Below are positions 48,290 to 60,358 of a stretch of 64,000 nucleotides of DNA, in pieces. The DNA comes from Meghimatium bilineatum. Taxonomy: Eukaryota > Mollusca > Gastropoda > Stylommatophora > Philomycidae. A program made the position numbers and the translations under genes. The notes beneath the pieces are model-generated. The model did no database searches and was not told the DNA's origin. It saw only the letters and a list, made by a program, of their open reading frames with translations. The DNA lies in the NCBI GenBank assembly GCA_034231615.1, contig CM067322.1:50784456-50848455 (forward strand), in the 5' to 3' direction. Position 1 is the stretch's first letter. The number at the start of each line of letters is the position of its first letter.

Positions 48290-48590
48290 TTGTACGATAT
48301 TCTATACATATTTGCATGCTATTCTACACATCTTTGCATGACATTCTACACATATTTGTACGATATTCTACACATATTTTTACGATATTATACACATATT
48401 TGTACGATATTCTACACATATTTTTACGATATTATACACATATTTGTACGATATTCTACACATATTTGTACGATATTCTACACATATTTGTACGATATTC
48501 TACACATATTTGTACGATATTCTACACATATTTGTACGATATTATACGCATAATTGCAGACTATTCTACACATATTTACATGACAATATA
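48290..48590. repeat. 22-bp minisatellite
   Basis: About thirteen copies of TACGATATTCTACACATATT(TG). Because 22 is not a multiple of 3 and no stop occurs in the unit, all three frames stay open across it; these frames are not genes. Confidence 0.93.
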
Positions 48591-49489
48591 GTCATATTTA
48601 TATTGATAAAGCTACATTTTTTCTACAAAAATTAGGTAATTATGTACATATTTGAACATGTTTTAGAATGTGTATTTTCGTATTTATCAGTTGTTTAATT
48701 GTTAAGTTTCTTAAATGAAATTTTCAATCTTGTAACATTTTTAGCTCATTTATAAAGATTTATGCTGGAAAATGTCTCTTCATCCCCACGAGGTCATGGA
48801 CTCAACTCCCATAAAAGCAATAATAAGCCTATAGAGCTTTTTATATTTAAAAAATATTTTATTCAATAAACACATTTTATCGTGGACTTCGACATGATGA
48901 TGCTAAAACCCCGAGGGATAAGAGTTTATCGCTTGTTTCCTTATGTCATCAGAGTAAAGTTTTTCTTCCAGCACCAGAATGACATTTCTCTGCCATTCGT
49001 TTCATTGGAGAGCTTCCAGATTTTGAAAGTCCAAAATGAATGGTGTTATAATTAATTTCGTTGTAGGGTAAAATATGTGATATTATACTTACTTTTAATG
49101 TAGGGTAAAATGATTGATGCGGTACATAATTTCACTGTATGGTAAAATGATTGATGCTATACTTACTTTTAATACGCAATCAATATAAGGTAACTGCGTG
49201 AAACGTAACAACAATTGTATTTACGTAAAACACAGGTTTTTTATAATAGCTTCACTCAGACAAGACGGACTATCACTGAAACTAATGGGTGATGATGTGG
49301 ATACAAGAAAACCTACAAATTACAATACACAAAACATATGCAACGTTTCAATCACAAGGTCTTTATCAAGATGAGCACAAAACATCAAAAGACGACGAAC
49401 GGAAATTATCAGAACACACAAACGTTTCCAACAATGTAATTTAAATGTTTAACTTCAGCTGTTGCTGCACCATCACCACTAATCTGGGT
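48591..49489. other. no recognised gene
   Basis: AT-rich; local duplication of AGGGTAAAATGATTGATGC-type words at 49065-49160. Confidence 0.4.
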
Positions 49490-49730
49490 TCCCAGGTACG
49501 TACATGTTGAAACTTACTCAAGCTTTCGATAGTTAATCTTTATGTTGGTTGGGACTACCTTAGTACTCATATTCACCAAAATGTTACTCTTATCTGCATT
49601 GATCTCCATGCCAAGTTTTTGCCATAGATAGTTCCAGTCTTGTTGCTAACTCTTGTAGTTCTGCCTCTGTTGTCGCTATTAGATCAATGTCATAATCATC
49701 ATCATCAGACATCTTATCCTGAACAGGATG
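49490..49730 (-). mobile_element. LINE RT fragment
   Basis: Minus strand: DIDLIATTEAELQELATRLE just after the catalytic Asp-Asp region, then MAKTWHGDQ-like with stops. Related to family G ([18 protein letters not shown] at 36140-36190). Confidence 0.7.
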
Positions 49731-49855
49731 TAGCAGTCATCATAGCATTTCGAAACGTCTGTCAATCTTGAGCCAGTCTTCCTGCATCTGTTACTGTCTT
49801 CAGTGAGCGGAAATCAGAAATGTCATCAGTGAAACGGGAATTAAGAAAAGACTGA

Positions 49856-50320
49856 CAATGGCCATGGACCCAATAAGAAAATTAACTACCATTTGGAAAA
49901 GCAAGATCACCGCCCGCGTTAAGATTAATTTATATAAATATTTGGTTTGCCAATATTTATGTATGGCTGAGACCTGGACTCTAGCTGTGAACTTTGAGAG
50001 AAGAATCCAGTCGTTTGAGAACATATGCTATAGAGGTGTGGTGGGTATCTATTATCGAGATTACAAGACCAATTTGTTTATGCACAATATAATTATTGTA
50101 TTAACGTATCAGCAAGAACCACGATTAACAATCGTGAAAATATGTACACTCCGGTGATGTGGACTCGTGATGAGACATTCTTCGATGACACAAGATGTTC
50201 TTCGAGGCACAGTGAAGGGTAGAAGAAGACGAAGACGGAGTGGTAAGAAGAAACATGGTTGGATGATATCAAGGACTGAATGGGGTGTGAAGTTTCCAAA
50301 TTAATCAAGATGGTAGAGAT
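49856..50320 (+). mobile_element. LINE family G C-terminal fragment
   Basis: Plus strand: MDPIRKLTTIWKSKITARVK, MAETWTLAVNFERRIQSFEN, GIYYRDYKTNLF, EPRLTIVKICT, in the same order as 58438-58926. Confidence 0.82.
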
Positions 50321-50592
50321 AGGTGGAGATATTTCTGAACCTAATGTGTAGAGAATGGTGGAGATATTTCTGAACCTAATGTGTAGAGAATGGTGGAGAT
50401 ATTTCTGAACCTAATGTGTAGAGAATGGTGGAGATCTTTCTGAACCTAATGTGTAGAGAATGGTGGAGATCTTTCTGAACCTAATGTTTAGAGAATGGTG
50501 GAGATCTTTCTGAACCTAATGTGTAGAGAATGGTGGAGATCTTTCTGAACCTAATGTGTAGAGAATGGTGGAGATCTTTCTGAACCTAATAT
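50320..50592. repeat. 35-bp minisatellite
   Basis: About eight copies of GGTGGAGATCTTTCTGAACC followed by TAATGTGTAGAGAAT, starting at the 3' end of the LINE C-terminal coding region and derived from it. Confidence 0.93.
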
Positions 50593-51879
50593 CTCAATGT
50601 GACTCCCCTACTACTCTGACGGATTATGTGGTTTATTATTATTATATAATAAAAATAGTATATAATAACAAAAGGTAGACATTAATAATACTAATAATAA
50701 TATTAATAATCACAAGACCTATAACCAGTCAGGATCGTAGGGGTACCACACTGGAGACATCAGCACAAAAAGCCAATATTTAAGAATTTTCAAAGACATT
50801 TATTTTCAAATGAATTTCGAATGTAATTATTCATATTCAAATATTGCATCATTGCCCTCTCTGCGTAGAAGTACTGGTAGATCCATCAACGAACGGAACG
50901 CACCGATTGGTGTGCGCCTGCTAGTAGTGAATGTTCTGATTCTCACGTGGACGCACGACTGAGCAAACAGCTCACGTTGGATGACTGAACGCGCGTGGGT
51001 GACGGTAAAGCATATTACTGTCGTCACTCTACGTTCGCTGCTTCTGTTGAGCCAAGTTTCTAGTGCGTGCCATCTTGGAAGTTTTTTTCTTTATTTAGAT
51101 CTTTTTAGTCAAAGTAAGCCAATCAATTCTGGTCTGTTATTTTAAGTGCATGACATCACTGTGAATACTTTCATTTGAGATGTTTAGATAATTTAAAAAA
51201 TAAACATTAGATATAGTAATATATCAACTGAAAAAATGATAAAGTAGAATATTAAAAAAACCACTTTTGTTAAGAAAATGAAATCAGATAAATAATGTGC
51301 CAACATTTGAACAAAAATATGTTTATAAAATCAATTAAGATAATGTATAGCAACTTCGCCCGTTATAAAATTATTTATCAGGCTCGTGTCTTTAGGTAGA
51401 GTTAGTTGTAGAATGAGTCAGTCACTGTTACTATTTTGTTAGAGCATGCCCATCAAAAATACGTCAAAAGTTTGTACAATGCCGATCTCTTTGCACCTCG
51501 TTCTACGTCTACATTTTCATAGCTGTTTTAGTAAATAGGAAAGTCTTTCGATGATGCCCGATATGCATCTTAGGTACTCGTATTACATTGGAAAACTGGT
51601 AAAGTTTATTGAAATCCCAATTCAGCTTGTTTCACCGGAGATAACTCCGGTAACACAGACACGGAAAATATCCAGCAAAACTGTATCACACTAAATCAGT
51701 GTCCATCTGATTACTGGTCTACAGATACAGACATTCACGGAAAACAGGTTTGGGAGTCTTGATTAACTTTCGCATACAACAACATTTATCTATAAACAGG
51801 AGTGATGTTGTTTATTTTTTGAGAAAACCAGGAATTTCGAACGATTAGCTCTTATTTCCTATGATCAGTGGGGTGGTTT
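50593..51879. other. mostly unrecognised
   Basis: 50700-50765 is a scrap of the family G 3' end (GACCTATAACCAGTCAGGAT, GTAGGGGTACCACACTGGAG), preceded by ATA/ATT simple repeats. The rest shows nothing. Confidence 0.4.
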
Positions 51880-52110
51880 TTCTGAGCTTTCTTTCATACC
51901 CAGGAGACTTCAGCTTTTGGCCTAATGCAATGCCTATTGAAGGAGCCTTCTACTCAGAGGAAGTCTATAATTGTATATATGACATGCTATAAAGCTTCCA
52001 TAAGATAGCCTCAATAAAACGACATGTAATCTACTGTTTTCTGTTGCAAGGGTGGTTTGTCTAGTGGGCTATTTGTGAGACCCACAGACGCAACCACATG
52101 CGACGTGATG
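51880..52110 (-). repeat. P-related repeat, variant of 22849-23110
   Basis: Reverse copy containing TCATACCCAGGAGACTTCAG, CTACTCAGAGG, GTGAGACCCACAGACGCAAC. Confidence 0.75.
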
Positions 52111-52408
52111 TGTAGACGTAGTTTAACAACTGCGAACGAGAAGGACAAGAAGAAAAAGGAGTAGAGAAGAAGAGGAGAAAGAAGACGAAGGAGCAGAAGA
52201 AAAACTGAAATAATAGATCGATCTAACAAGTGTGCTTCAGATACTGTGTGTATAAAGAAAAGGCATAATGCAGAAAACAGGATCTGAACCAAGTCCTCTA
52301 AGATGTGTGTATAAATTACTATAAATGTAACTCTGCAAAGCGGTTGGAGTTCTGCTTTGATGTGGTGTTTGCTTGTGTTTATGTGCACATTGGTCACTTT
52401 TGCCGTAG
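52111..52408. other. purine-rich sequence, no gene
   Basis: GAA-rich tract at 52130-52205; no coding similarity. Confidence 0.35.
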
Positions 52409-52700
52409 TGTTAGCTCGTGGTTATGTGCACATTAATCAAGTTTGATGTACTATTAGTTATTAGTTATATAGAAATTTATCAAGTTAGATGTTTTAAATG
52501 GTGGTTATATGGGTATTTATCAAGTTTGCCGTCGTGATAGCTCGTGGTTATGTGCACATTAATCAAGTTTGATGTACTATTAGTTATTAGTTATATAGAA
52601 ATTTATCAAGTTTGATGTGTTAAATGGTGGTTATATGGGTATTTATCAAGTTTGCCGTAGTGATAGCTCGTGGTTATGTGGACATTGATCAAATTTTATA
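52409..52700. repeat. ~122-bp tandem repeat
   Basis: About 2.3 copies of a unit beginning AGCTCGTGGTTATGTGCACA and including TTAGTTATTAGTTATATAGA and GGTTATATGGGTATTTATCA. Confidence 0.88.
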
Positions 52701-52974
52701 AGAATATTAGATGAAATTCATAATGATTAGTTTTGTCAATTCTTAGGTTTACTCTATGTTGTCGAGACCCGAAAAGGGAGCAAAGAAAAGCATCGACTAT
52801 ATGCCATGCATATCGTAAGTCTATGTAAATCAAGACTATGTAGTTGTTGGGGTGGAGTTGACTATCTCATTCCATAGAAGGTCTAGACCTGGCTATCGAC
52901 AGTACTAATATACTGCCGATCGGCCAGGGTCCAAATGTCATACATACATGGTCCAACAGTCATACATAAGTCGG

Positions 52975-53095
52975 ATGTGACAGGCTGAATGGGGTAGATA
53001 TCACAGCAACACGGTAAATCAAGACACAACGTTTCTGTTCTCCCGACTACATCCACCTAATCTGCACGAATTTGAGATCGAACGCAAATATAATA
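52975..53095 (+). mobile_element. S element, diverged copy
   Basis: GTCGGATGTGACAGGCTGAA, GACACAACG, CTGTTCTCCCGACTACATCC, GAGATCGAACGCAAATATAA. Lacks the middle hairpin block. Confidence 0.6.
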
Positions 53096-53935
53096 ACACG
53101 AATTTCTTAGGCTGATTTTGAAATAATCTTATTATGCCACTCAACGTTTTCCTGTTCACAGCAGCTCAAGAAACATCTCGATAATGATATTCCAACACGC
53201 ATATGACATATGACATACACTTGTTTCTACGACGTCATCGTCTTTCAATTGATATTTCACTTCTGAGCTCTTATCAAATTTCATGTTTCATGCGGTGATC
53301 GAACTCTGTGTTTCTCAAATTTATTTGGCACGTAGGCCCCTTTTGAGATTATAATTCGCTTGTGACTAACCTGTATCTTTAAAAGAATTTTGTTGGCTTT
53401 CTGGAGGGCTTGCTACGATTTACTTTTTTCTTCTTCATTGCTAGAATCGCTGTGACCCTGAGACCCACTGAAATAGCTAACGAAGTACTTGTCAGTTATT
53501 CTTGTGCATCGCCTATGTCTTTCAACTCTTGTTATTGTGATTATATTTTTCTCTATACACTATATTATCTATATACTATGACAACATCATACATCAAACG
53601 TTGTTATGTCGTGTCATAATGTTTTATTGAGAATATATATATTTGTGAAAACCAGTTTGTAAATTTAGTCTTCTTTTCGAGCTCTCTCAGGCTAGAACTC
53701 TGGATTCTCTGATATAGTTTGTTGTATGTTTCAAGGTTTCAGTATTGTCATACAGCTTCTCTTCGAAGCTGATTGGAGTGGATCTCTGTTTCTTCAGGTC
53801 TGCATACTGGGTTAGCTCTTTAAGATACATTACATTGTAATTGTTTGTAAAGATATTGTTGTGATTTTCTTTTATCCATATTGGAAGTGTTTAGTTTTAT
53901 ACAACCATTTTCTTCTATTAGGAACAAAATACCGT
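53096..53935. other. no gene supported
   Basis: 53645-53850 has a faint resemblance to the RT thumb region of the 33.7-kb LINE; not strong enough to assign. Confidence 0.35.
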
Positions 53936-54050
53936 CTCGTTATATTATTTACATATATATTATTTACATATATATTATTTACATATATATTATTTACATA
54001 TATATTATTTACATATATATTATTTACATATATATTACTTATTATATTAT
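53936..54050. repeat. 15-bp microsatellite-like array
   Basis: Seven to eight copies of TTATTTACATATATA. Open in all frames because of its period; not coding. Confidence 0.95.
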
Positions 54051-54289
54051 TTATATACACTGATTTAGTAAGACCATTAGAATGCATTTACAGAATACCA
54101 GTTTTATTTTAGAATCCACATGGGAAGAGAAAATAAAGGGAAAAAAACAAGGTTTACCCGTAGAAAAGAATTCTAAATATATACAAAACAGAATGGGTAT
54201 GACGTTTTAGAGAGAACTTGAAGCAATAGCTAAACATAGGATACACTGAAAGATACTTGTTGAGGACTTGGTACCCCACAGGGAGCGAG

Positions 54290-54989
54290 AGGTGAATTAG
54301 TTAGTTAGTTAGTTAGTTAGTCGTTAGATCATCGTCATTGCACTCCGGACAAGTCCATAGGTGCTCAGATCTTTCCCTGAGTGTATCCGCCATTACACGT
54401 TGACCGACAGTCCCAGCACGCCGTTGACCGACCATCATTCTTCTTCGCCCTCGAAAACTCTCCCCTCTAGCGACACCACACCTCAAACCAAGTTCCTCTA
54501 TTCTAATCATGGAACAAGAGCCATCGCCACCCGCACAGTCATCTGTTCGTGCGTTTTCACGCAGGGCATTCAAAACGTCTGCCCGATCCATCGCTCCACC
54601 AACAGCCGTAGTAGCAGCGTGGGCGGCCAACCTATCTGCTCCTTCATTACCCCGGACTCCCGCGCGTCCCGGCACAAAAAAAAGTCACTGTACGCACACA
54701 GGAATTACTCACCGCATCCAGCCACTGCCCCCGAACGCACCCCGTCTGAACCCTCACAATCATGCCCATGGAGCCACTGAGGACACATGCATGCTCGCAG
54801 ACAGTCTGCGAGCAGACCCATTGCAAAGCTTTGGTCACCGCCAGAATCTCCACTGTCAAGCTGCCTGTCGTCTGAGCGAATGCACCACTTTCCTCTCTGA
54901 CAGTCTCCCCCACCCCTGAGCAATGAAAGCCCAGGAACTTCCGATGTGTCTCCCAACCGACCCATCCGCACATATAACCATAGGTGAAT
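54290..54989 (-). mobile_element. LINE family I RNase H 3' part with 8-bp TSD
   Basis: 684-bp minus-strand insertion (54298-54981) between AGGTGAAT at 54290-54297 and 54982-54989, with an (AACT)n tail. One frame change near 54660 separates an RNase H core (SGAFAQTTGSLTVEILAVTK; SGSMGMIVRVQTGC) from the end (MPGRAGVRGNEGADRLAAHA ... [12 protein letters not shown] ... RSEHLWTCPECNDDD). Markedly GC-rich. The GxAGVRGNExAD motif is the RNase H His/Asp region. This LINE type is one I associate with gastropod genomes. Confidence 0.9.
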
Positions 54990-55019
54990 ATATGGATATA
55001 ATGATTTGTATCACCAGAA

Positions 55020-55020
<1 letters not shown>

Positions 55021-55078
<58 letters not shown>
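55021..55078. repeat. (TA)n microsatellite
   Basis: About 29 uninterrupted TA units. Confidence 0.98.
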
Positions 55079-55083
<5 letters not shown>

Positions 55084-55144
55084 CTTAGTCATATTGTCTT
55101 GCGTTGATTTGTCTTCTTGATAACTTTTCAAGGAAAACTTGAGG

Positions 55145-55870
55145 CAAACTAAGATACACATATCAACCGTGACAAAGTGAGATCTGTTGAGACACACTAT
55201 CAACCGTGGTAAAGTGAGATCTGTTGAGACACACTATCAACCGTGACAAAGTGAGATCTGTTGAGACACATCTATCAACCGTGACAAAGTGAGATCTGTT
55301 GAGACACACTATCAACCGTGACAAAGTGAGATCTGTTGAGACACACTATCAACCGTGGTAAAGTGAGATCTGTTGAGACACACTATCAACCGTGACAAAG
55401 TGAGATCTGTTGAGACACATCTATCAACCGTGCAAAAAGTGAGATCTGTTGAGACACACTATCAACCGTGATGAAGTGAGATTTGTTGAGACACACTATA
55501 AACCGTGACAAAGTGAGATCTGTTGAGACACATCTATCAACCGTGGAAAAAGTGAGATCTGTTGAGACACACTATCAACCGTGGTAAAGTGAGATCTGTT
55601 GAGGCACACCTATCAACCGTGGCAAAGTGAGATCTGTTGAGACACATCTATCAACCGTGACAAAGTGAGATCTGTTGAGACACACTATCAACCGTGACAA
55701 AGTGAGATCTGTTGAGACACACTATCAACCGTGGTAAAGTGAGATCTGTTGAGACATACTATCAACCGTGACAAAGTGAGATCTGTTGAGACACATCTAT
55801 CAACGATGACAAAGTGAGATCAGTTAAGACATTTATCAACTGAGGCAAGGTGTGATCGGTTGGTACACCT
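55145..55870. repeat. 36-37-bp minisatellite
   Basis: About eighteen copies of AAGTGAGATCTGTTGAGACA followed by CACTATCAACCGTGACA. Decays at the right (55800-56100), where GAAATCAGC(T/C)GAGAT words persist. Confidence 0.93.
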
Positions 55871-56111
55871 GTAAAAACTGAGGCAAAGTGTAAAATAAGA
55901 GGAACCACACAGGTAGAACAAAGGGAGAGGGAAAACAAAGTAATATCCTTTAGACAAAATGGGATGACTTCTGTCAAAAAGAAATCAGCTGAGATAAACA
56001 AATGTGATAAAGTGGGATAGCTTTGATGCAATTGAAATCAGCAGAGATAATGTGAGATGAACCGAAAAAAGTGAAATTAGCTGAATCAAATTGAAATCAG
56101 CCAAGATTATA

Positions 56112-56792
56112 TCGACTTTAGACAAAGAAGATTCATTCATTCATTCATTTTCCTTTTGCGCTGAAGTTAGTGCATAGGGCAGAAGTCAGATCTCTCCAAT
56201 TCTGTCTGTTCAAAGCTATTATGTGCAGTTCTTGAATAGTATGAATATTGGTTGTTTTACTTTCTCTAAGTATTGTTCTTCTGAGTGTTTCTTTTGGTCT
56301 ACCCCTTGCTCTTGTGCCTGTAGGTATCCATTCAAGAGATTGGTGGTGTATTCTGTTGGTGTCTGCGCGTAGGAGATGCTCGATGTAGGACCAACGGCGT
56401 TTTCTGATAACATCTGTGATGAAATTTTGATGTGTCTCTTCTCTGATTTTATCATTCGATTTGAATTCACTCCAATGGGTGCTAGTTATCCTACGAAGAC
56501 ATTTGTTCTCGAAACTCAGTAATTTCTTTTCTGAAGATAAAGAGCTTTTCCAGCTCTCACATCCATATGATAGCACCGGAATAACGCAGGAATTAAATAA
56601 GCGCATTTTCATGCGTGTGCTGATTGACTTTGACTTCCAGATATTAGACAGTCTGTTAAAAGCACTTGATGCTAGGGCAATGCGAGTTGTAATTTCTGTC
56701 ATGACATCACCATCGAGTGTTAATTTGCTTCCTAGATAGGAGAATTTATTGGAATTAACTGACTTTTGTTTCACAAATCGGTCTCGACTTTA
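56112..56792 (-). mobile_element. LINE family F C-terminal region, GAAT-tailed
   Basis: Minus strand, an intact 209-codon frame from 56774: FSYLGSKLTLDGDVMTEITT, LFNSCVIPVLSYGCESWKSS, FENKCLRRITSTHWSEF, TRARGRPKETLRRTILRESK, LTSALCT. This is the RT thumb/C-terminal region of an RTE- or CR1-like LINE. TCGACTTTA at 56112-56120 and 56784-56792 may be the TSD. The (ATTC)n at 56131-56150 is its tail. Confidence 0.82.
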
Positions 56793-57755
56793 CGATGTTA
56801 GTTGATTAATCCAACGATCGACGGAAGGACCCGAAAGAAAATAAAAATGAACAAACACATAGTTAATCGATTGAGTCATTAAAAAAATACTTTCATCTTG
56901 TTTCAAGTCAATCTAATGCTAAGTGTTGAATATAATTAAGCTCATCCAACGCGTTGAAACTAGCATAAGTTATCATTTTTGTTACTGTCCACTTCGGCGA
57001 CCAGATATGATCATGACTGTAGTTTGAAAGTTGAGAGAACCCCAACACAAACAACTTGTGATTAAAATGCGGAATAAAATCTAGTGAAATCACATGCTGT
57101 TCTGTGCACACTTTCCCCGTATTTAATCCTTGGCACTTTTATATATATCAAGTGCCATATTCTGTTCAGTACGTTGTCTTCGTCGTGGATACTGAACGCC
57201 TCTCTGTTCCGGGCAAAAAGACCTGCATGGCCAAAGACATGTGCATACATTCTTCGATGTCGCTGGTCCATCGTCTTCTTGGTCTTCCTCTTCTTCTCAC
57301 CCGGTACTCTGCTCTCTAGAATCAGCTTTTCGATACCATCATGTCGCTTTAAGTGTCAACAATACTGTAGCTTCCTTCTTATGATGGTATTTAGAAGTCA
57401 CCCTTCGTTTAGTTTCAGTAATTTCAAAACTTCAATGTTCTTCTTTTTCTCAGTCCATGATATTCGTAGGATCTTTCTGTAGCACTTCATTTCAAATGAA
57501 TTTATTCTTTTGGATATTGTCTTGTTTAGAGTCCAAGTCTCGCATCAATATGTTGCCACTGGAAAAAAACATGATCTTAAAATGGTTAATTTAGTGTCGT
57601 TATTACTATTTTGCCATATCTTTCTCATTTGTGTTAATTTGAGTGTTTCAATTGAGAGTCTTCTTCTAATCTCGATTGAACAATCTCAAGAACTGTTTAT
57701 ATTTGCTCCCAGATATTCGATTTTTTTTTTACACATTCTAGTTCTATACTATGTT

Positions 57756-57942
57756 GATTATTGGTTTCTTCTTCTTTTTCTTCAGCGTTCATTCTCAAAC
57801 TCCCGCTGGATCTCCCTTGTAGCAGGATTATGATCCTACTAGATTTCCAACAGGATGTAGTCCAGAGAATGGAAATGCGTTGTATCGCCGTTTTATTTTT
57901 GCCAATGGCCCAACACATCCGTCTTCGGCGGGATTATTGGTT
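57756..57942 (-). mobile_element. S element with 11-bp TSD, inside LINE H
   Basis: 165-bp S copy (57767-57931), minus strand, between GATTATTGGTT at 57756-57766 and 57932-57942. Hairpin block TCCTACTAGATTTCCAACAG present. Confidence 0.92.
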
Positions 57943-58344
57943 GATCTTTGTTTTGTCTGTTGTCATAATTGTTTTCTGTGCGTTTAGATATAGATTTTTG
58001 ATCTCGCTGTACTTTCTTTGTTGTTGTAATAAGCTGTTTCAGTCCCTCAGGATATGTAGTAAGGAGGACTGTATCATCTGCATATCTTATTTCTGGAATC
58101 TTGTACCCACCGATAATTATTGGATGAAACTCATTGTCCTCTAGTTCTTCTCTTACATTTCGCATTATATTCTCTGCACAGATGTTAAAAAGATAAGGGA
58201 ATATAGTGCACACCTGTCTCACTCCACTTTGAACAGCGAACCATTTAGATGTTTCTTCCTCCACTCTTGCTGCTGATTGTTGTTCGTGATATAGTGTTTC
58301 AATGAGATGTATTAGATAAACCAGACTAATATCGTGATGAATGG

Positions 58345-58985
58345 ACATAAGCTTGAGGTGGTATTACCTTCAATTACATGGGATCCAGTATATGCAGCGA
58401 TGGTAAATGAAAAGCAGAACTAAAAATAAGGCTGGAGATGGCTTTAGCGTCATTGTCAAGGCTAACTGTGATTTGGAAAAGCAACATCATTGTTGGAGTG
58501 AAAATCAAACTGTATAAGTCGCTGGTGATTTCTGTTGTGTTGTATGGGTGTGAAAGTTGGACACTCACTGCGGACATGGAGAGAAGATTACAGGCTTTCG
58601 AGTACAAATGCCACAGACGAATTCTACGAATTTCCTATAGGGAACATAAGACCAATGTGTACGTAAGAAATAAAGTAGAGATGTGTGCAGGTGTTCAGGA
58701 GCCATTGCTTTCAATAGTGAAACGACGTAAACTAGCATGGTTCGGACATGTATGCAGACATGATTCCTTGTCAAAAACAATACTGCAAGGAGCTGTCGAG
58801 GGTGGAAGAAGCAGAGGAGGGAAAATAAAGGCATGGACAGACAACATCAATGAATGGACAGGGCAAGATATTTGTAGACTCATCCGCATCGCTGAGGATA
58901 GAATTAGCTGGAAGACTGTGTGCTGAGGCATCCAATGCGGTACCCCTACGACCCTGAAGGGTTATGCGTTTATTGATTGATTGAT
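58345..58985 (+). mobile_element. LINE family G C-terminal region
   Basis: Plus strand, open for 162 codons from 58438: LASLSRLTVIWKSNIIVGVK, LVISVVLYGCESWTLTADME, FEYKCHRRILRISYREHKTN, EPLLSIVKRRKLAWFGHVCR, GQDICRLIRIAEDRISWKTV, then a (TTGA)n tail at 58970-58987. Best-preserved family G copy; interrupts the minus-strand family H RT. Confidence 0.87.
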
Positions 58986-59240
58986 TGGATGTTTGGGGAA
59001 CCCATGTCTCCCATGATGGACCACAGCTAGTGATTTTTAACACAATCAAACGGGTGTAGTCTATAAAACACGTAATTAGATCTAAGCTGCATTCTCTACA
59101 TTTCTCAATTATATTCCTCATGTTGAATATGTGGTCTCTTGTTCCTCTTCCTGCTTAAAAACCAGCTTGAATTTCATGAATTTCTGTTTCTAATTTGCGT
59201 TATATTCTTTTCATTATAATCTGCAGTCATTATGATATAC

Positions 59241-60015
59241 ACTTTTATATACTATCATACAATATAAGACGGAAATGATGGATCTGTTATTACAATGTTA
59301 TAAGCATTTCCTATAGTTTATAAACATATCTAGGAGAGTTTCAAATCAAACATATTCTGTATAACAGAACACACGTGCAGACAAATTACATTGCGTCTTG
59401 AACTAGAAATGTGCGCTGTGTCATCGTGAATTATTGGATTATTGTGATTTCATAGTATTTTACAATGAATGTACTAAATGTATAAGAAGGCATTTTCCTG
59501 TGTTTTAAAATACTCTATAGGTACGAAATGCTGAATATTTTATCATTTTGTGTTTCCTAAGTAATCACAAAAAAGTTAGGCAAACTTCTACACCCGATCC
59601 AGATAGGCACATAATGTCAGGGACATAAAACGCAACTAAAAGAAACCGATTTCAACCGTTCCTAGACTTGTTTTTTCCAGAGAAATTGAATATATTCGGA
59701 CAGGCTCCTAGAACAATCAGTTTGAGAATCATATTTTATTTTGAAAATATTTAAAACTACATTTTAGTATATGGTCTCTTTGGGGTAACAATGTGGTTGA
59801 ACTATGACCCCACATGTGTGTTTTGTGTACTCCCGCGTGTGCATGTCATAGCCAGGACATGATACCTTTACTTACTTGCAGTCCTCAGTTACATTCTCAG
59901 CTTTTTCTTCACGTCAATCAACGTGACACCACCAACGCTCCACGAGCTACTTACGATACTTCAAGTTCAGGGTGCTTGCAGGTAAGTCACAGTTCAACGG
60001 CTATATTTTTCTATT
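59241..60015. other. no recognised gene
   Basis: AT-rich; nothing recognised. Confidence 0.4.
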
Positions 60016-60019
60016 TTAC

Positions 60020-60295
60020 AGGTTTATTACTTCAGACATATGGAGACGTATTACCTCATATATATGCATGCCTATTACTTCAGTTACACGCATGCCTATT
60101 ACTTCAGATGCATAAAAGTTTATTATTTCAAATACACGATACTTTATTACATTAGATACTTGAGGACTTTTTACGTCAGACACATGCAGGTCTATTACTT
60201 CAGATACACGCAGGTCTATTACTTCAGATACACACATGCTTATTACTTCAGATACACACATGCTTATTACTTCAGACGCATGCAAGCGTAGCACT
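60020..60295. repeat. 24-bp minisatellite
   Basis: About eleven copies of TATTACTTCAGATACACGCA(GGTC). Period divisible by 3, so both strands keep open frames with repeating peptides (AYYFRYTH on plus); not regarded as a gene. Confidence 0.93.
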
Positions 60296-60358
60296 ATATA
60301 ATACTCGAGTGAACACGTTTTCTATTTTCGAACAATATTATATCTTTAAAAAAGACGC

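Larger units (their letters stand above)
57110..59240 (-). mobile_element. LINE family H RT, broken by two insertions
   Basis: Minus strand, from 59240: MRNIIEKCRECSLDLITCFI (RT N-part), then after a plus-strand insert LIHLIETLYHEQQSAARVEE, VQSGVRQVCTIFPYLFNICA, IRYADDTVLLTTYPEGLKQL (58060-58120, catalytic YADD intact). After an S insert comes the thumb region (NNQHSIELECVKKKSN, VATYWCETWTLNKTISKRIN, MKCYRKILRISWTEKKKN) to about 57110. Removing the inserts restores the order of blocks. Confidence 0.85.

Noticed and set aside
54361..54919. Two long plus-strand open frames (139 and 136 codons)
   Set aside because: They are antisense shadows of the minus-strand RNase H LINE at 54298-54981, whose GC-rich sequence leaves few stops.
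60016..60294. Open frames on both strands with repeating peptides (SEVIxMRVxEVI, YYFRYTHA)
   Set aside because: Produced by a 24-bp tandem repeat whose period is a multiple of three; no start context, domain or splice support.
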